A DNA stretch of 64,000 nucleotides from Cognatundibacterium luofuense. GTDB taxonomy: Bacteria > Pseudomonadota > Gammaproteobacteria > Burkholderiales > Burkholderiaceae_D. Positions 61,184 through 64,000 of this stretch are shown here, one piece after another. Numbering within the stretch: position 1 is the stretch's first letter; each line of letters opens with the position of its first letter. Under the pieces are notes generated by a model, which saw only the letters and a program-made list of their open reading frames with translations, was not told the origin of the DNA and searched no databases. Both the position numbers and the translations under genes were made by a program. The DNA is taken from contig NZ_JAGSPN010000008.1 of the NCBI RefSeq assembly GCF_018139685.1, positions 1-64,000 on the forward strand, in the 5' to 3' direction.

Positions 61184-63496
61184 ATGACCATGAAAACGAC
61201 CATTGCATTTGCAGTCGCTTTATTGATGTCGGTCCCTCTGAGCGAACAAGCTGAGGCGAAATCGAAAAAAAATAAGCAGGAAGAAACAGCGCAAAGTCAG
61301 GAAACGGAAAAGCTTGAAGATCCTGCACCGAAATCTCAGAATCCTGTCAAAGTGTACAACATCAGCCTTAAGCAACTCGGACAAGGCAGCAGTGTTGAAC
61401 TGCGCGGGACTGAAGGCGAGCGTTCATTTCCGTTCACCGTTCGTAGCGATGAAGTGATTACTTCCGCAAAGGTACGTTACGGCCTGACTTATTCGCCTGC
61501 ATTGTTACCTGACCTTTCCCATGTAAAGGTGTTAGTTAACAATGAGCTGGTGGGGGTGGTTCCGCTGCCACGGGAAGATGCGACAAAAGGTATTGTGCGT
61601 GAAGATAAAATTGATCCGCGTTTTTTCGCCGACTTTAACCAGCTGACATTCAAACTGATTGGTCACTATACCCGGGACTGTGAAGATCCTTTTCATTCCA
61701 GTTTGTGGGCCAGACTGAGCAATACAACCTATCTCGAACTGACGGTTGCGCCGATTGAACTGGCGAATGATCTGGGGCTGTTGCCTGCACCATTCTTTGA
61801 TCGTCGCGATTCGGGGATACTGGATTTGCCTTTCGTATTGCCGCCGTCACCTTCGATGGATTTGCTGAAAAATGCCGGTGCGGTTGCGTCGTGGTTTGGT
61901 CATCTCGCTTCGTACCGTGGTGCAAAATTTCCGGTTGCTGCGCAAGGATTGCCTAAAGCGAATGCCATTGTGTTTGCTACAGGAAAAGAAGCGCCGGCGG
62001 GCGTTCAGTTACCGCAGATCAGTGGACCGACGTTAATGGTGGTTCCTAATCCTGTGTCTCCGCGTCATAAGCTCTTGCTGGTAATGGGGCGGGATACGGC
62101 GGAATTACGTACTGCAACAGAAGCATTGACGCTGGGACAACTCGCTTTGTCCGGCCCTTCTGCAGTGATCAAAAACCTCAAAGAGCCCGAACTGCGAAAA
62201 GCCTATGATGCGCCGAAATGGCTGCCAACGCATCGCGCGGTAAAGTTTGGTGAGCTGGCGACAATGGACAGTTTGCAGGTCAGTGGTCTGACGCCTGATC
62301 TGATCCGTATCAATATGCGAGTCGCGCCTGATTTGTTCACGTGGCAGCGGGATGGCGTGCCGATCGACTTGCGCTACCGCTTCACACCTCGTCCAACTGT
62401 GGATAAATCAACGCTGAATATCGGTATTAACGACGGATTTGTGCGGGCATTGTCGCTGTCCGGTGCCGATATTGAAAAAGGTAAGATTAAAGAGTCTGTA
62501 TTGTTGTTCTTTAAAGAAGGACACCGGTATGCGCAGGAAGAAGTGCAGGTGCCGACCTTCAGAATTGGTGCTGAAAACCAGCTGCAATTCCATTTCTTTT
62601 ATGACTATCCGAAGCAGGGAGCATGTAAAGACGTTTATCTTGATAACGTCCGGTCTGCGATTGACCCTGATTCAACAATTGATTTTTCAAATATCCCGCA
62701 TTACGCATCTTTCCCGAATCTTGCTTTCGTAGCGAATGCCGGATTCCCATTTACTAAATTTGCTGATTTGCAGGAAACTGCGATTGTGATGCCCGATCGC
62801 GCCGGCCCGCAGGAAACAGAGGTTTATCTGAATATGATGGGACGTATGGGCGAATCCACTGGTTATCCTGTACTGAATAGTCATCTGATTCGCGGCTCGG
62901 ATGCTGAGAAGTTTTCGGACAAAGATTTTCTGATTATTGCCACAGCCGGAAATCAGCCTTTGCTGAAGCAATGGGCGAAGTACATGCCGATGTCGATTGA
63001 CGAAACGGGTAACCGTTTGCAATTGCCGAAGGGATTTTTACGCATACTGGCACGCTGGGGTGGCAAAGATATTGATGACGTAGAGCGCCGCTCGGGTGAG
63101 CTGCTCGCAGCTACCGGTAATGGTTTTGGCGCAATGATGCAGTTTGAGTCACCATTATCCGGCAGTCGCAGCGTAGTGGTATTAACAGGTGGTGACGGCA
63201 AAGGATTGCTGAGTTTAACGGATGGCTTGAATAAGTCGGATATCCGAAGTAAATACCAGGGAGATCTTGTGCTGGTCAAAGGTGATAATGTGGTCAGTGC
63301 CCTGATCGGTGATACCTATTATTCCGGTAATTTGCCGCTGTGGACATGGATTAAGTGGAAATTGTCTTCACAGCCATTAACACTGATTATTTTCCTGATG
63401 CTGGCTTCGATGATCGCTGCAACGATGCTGTTCCGTTATCTGCGTGGAAAAGCAAAAAGCAGGCTGACCGGAGACGGTTCTTCAGATCAACACTGA
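61184..63496 (+). CDS. bcsB: Cellulose synthase regulatory subunit BcsB
   Basis: A ~770-residue periplasmic protein with a signal peptide (MKTTIAFAVALLMSVPLSEQAEA), a Lys-rich linker, carbohydrate-binding and ferredoxin-like domains, and a single C-terminal membrane helix (LIIFLMLASMIAATMLFRYL) that anchors it beside BcsA. Diagnostic segments include LRGTEGERSFPFTVRSDEVI and FFYDYPKQGACKDVY. It guides the polymer out of the inner membrane. The start is uncertain: ATG 61184 or 61190 gives the cleanest signal peptide, while a TTG start at 61139 would abut bcsA. A terminator follows. Confidence 0.93.
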   Translation: MTMKTTIAFAVALLMSVPLSEQAEAKSKKNKQEETAQSQETEKLEDPAPKSQNPVKVYNISLKQLGQGSSVELRGTEGERSFPFTVRSDEVITSAKVRYGLTYSPALLPDLSHVKVLVNNELVGVVPLPREDATKGIVREDKIDPRFFADFNQLTFKLIGHYTRDCEDPFHSSLWARLSNTTYLELTVAPIELANDLGLLPAPFFDRRDSGILDLPFVLPPSPSMDLLKNAGAVASWFGHLASYRGAKFPVAAQGLPKANAIVFATGKEAPAGVQLPQISGPTLMVVPNPVSPRHKLLLVMGRDTAELRTATEALTLGQLALSGPSAVIKNLKEPELRKAYDAPKWLPTHRAVKFGELATMDSLQVSGLTPDLIRINMRVAPDLFTWQRDGVPIDLRYRFTPRPTVDKSTLNIGINDGFVRALSLSGADIEKGKIKESVLLFFKEGHRYAQEEVQVPTFRIGAENQLQFHFFYDYPKQGACKDVYLDNVRSAIDPDSTIDFSNIPHYASFPNLAFVANAGFPFTKFADLQETAIVMPDRAGPQETEVYLNMMGRMGESTGYPVLNSHLIRGSDAEKFSDKDFLIIATAGNQPLLKQWAKYMPMSIDETGNRLQLPKGFLRILARWGGKDIDDVERRSGELLAATGNGFGAMMQFESPLSGSRSVVVLTGGDGKGLLSLTDGLNKSDIRSKYQGDLVLVKGDNVVSALIGDTYYSGNLPLWTWIKWKLSSQPLTLIIFLMLASMIAATMLFRYLRGKAKSRLTGDGSSDQH

Positions 63497-63504
63497 GTGA
63501 CCGG

Positions 63505-63534
63505 AAACAGCCCCTGAACAGGGGCTGTTTTTTT
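63505..63534 (+). terminator. Rho-independent terminator between bcsB and bcsC
   Basis: AAACAGCCCCTG and CAGGGGCTGTTT form a 12-bp stem with loop AA, followed by a T-run, only 9 bp after the bcsB stop. It separates bcsC into its own transcript or lowers its level. Confidence 0.92.
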
Positions 63535-63718
63535 ATCGGGCCCGAAGCTCCTGAAGTGCCCGATCGGTGATTGCCGAATGGCAGTCAGATTCTGAGAAAT
63601 CTGCTCATTGCGGCAATTCAACAAACAGGAATTACCGGCGTTAGGCAGATTCCTGTCACTAAGCAAACCAAGTATCATAGCTAAACATGAAACACATCGC
63701 CCACCCGGGGGGACAACT

Positions 63719-64000
63719 ATGAGTCAGCACCGCAAATCTTTGTTGTTTGCACTGTTATCCATATACACAACACAGGTTTTTGCCGTCAGTGATTCGGCGT
63801 TGCAACAGAAATTGCTTGATCAGGCACATTTCTGGGAGCAGCGCGGACGTGACGATAACGCGGCGGATGCATGGCAAAAGCTGCTGAAAATTGATCCGGC
63901 GAATGCGGATGCGATGGTAGCGCTCGGTTCCCGCGAAGCCCGGCTGGGTAATGCTGAGCAGGCAAAGAGCTATCTTGCAAAACTGAAAGAGGCAAAAGCA
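63719..64000 (+). CDS. bcsC: BcsC-like TPR/outer-membrane cellulose export protein, 5' part
   Basis: The frame opens at ATG 63719 behind GGGGGGAC and is still open at the window edge (94 codons). A signal peptide (KSLLFALLSIYTTQVFA) is followed by TPR-type helices: QLKLLDQAHFWEQRGRDDNAADAWQKLL-like residues and IDPANADAMVALGSREARLGN. BcsC is the periplasmic TPR arm with an outer-membrane beta-barrel that exports cellulose. The position after bcsB supports this assignment; the barrel domain lies outside. Confidence 0.85.
   Translation, partial: MSQHRKSLLFALLSIYTTQVFAVSDSALQQKLLDQAHFWEQRGRDDNAADAWQKLLKIDPANADAMVALGSREARLGNAEQAKSYLAKLKEAKA

Overview
The window looks like a stretch of chromosome from a Gram-negative betaproteobacterium of the order Burkholderiales, probably Oxalobacteraceae (genus not assigned). 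Support comes from the gene orders sodB–xseA–exbB–exbD–lpxK–Trm112–kdsB–adk, rpmG–rpmB–radC–fkpB–ispH and glnE–yhdP–nit–tldD, a phasin gene, LPS/Kdo genes and a livHMGF operon. This placement is by recognition, not by a database search. No tRNA, rRNA, CRISPR array, transposase or prophage was seen.

Region 1 (1–17 kb) is an N-acetylglucosamine (GlcNAc) / cell-wall sugar island. After the 3' end of an ExbD-type gene comes a tight nine-gene operon: BadF-type GlcNAc kinase, GntR/HutC repressor, NagA deacetylase, SIS-domain NagB-II deaminase, a sugar ABC transporter (binding protein and two permeases), a GH3 beta-N-acetylhexosaminidase without a signal peptide, and a MalK/UgpC-type ATPase. The arrangement suggests that amino-sugar oligomers are imported, cut in the cytoplasm, phosphorylated, deacetylated and deaminated to fructose-6-phosphate. 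Next are a PhnD-like binding protein overlapping an orphan PAS-PAS histidine kinase, a convergent AmpG-like permease, a small membrane protein and a NagX-like membrane acetyltransferase.

Region 2 (17–24.5 kb) is on the minus strand: an S9 peptidase with a long charged insertion, an EamA transporter, sodB and xseA. The roughly 1.2 kb between xseA and exbB holds the most unusual feature of the window: six copies of a 68-bp unit, each with a conserved 5' motif and, 42–43 bp further on, DnaA-box-like nonamers arranged around an inverted repeat.

Region 3 (24.5–46 kb) is mostly housekeeping: exbB–exbD–lpxK–Trm112–kdsB, adk, an SDR dehydrogenase behind a perfect 16-bp palindrome, a patatin phospholipase, purN, an RsmB-type methyltransferase, an MscS channel, a membrane fatty-acid desaturase, rpmG–rpmB, radC, fkpB/slpA, ispH, livHMGF (preceded by an 18-codon ORF and a terminator), a phasin, a nitroreductase and a PBP7-type DD-endopeptidase. 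Four copies of a dispersed ~90–110-bp intergenic element lie at about 17.0, 28.8, 36.2 and 46.4 kb.

Region 4 (46–64 kb) has glnE (minus), then yhdP, a nitrilase-family amidase, tldD and a type I-like cellulose synthase locus: bcsQ1–(promoter)–bcsD–bcsP–bcsQ2–bcsA–bcsB–(terminator)–bcsC, the last cut by the window edge. Two BcsQ-type ATPases flank bcsD–bcsP, which is unusual.
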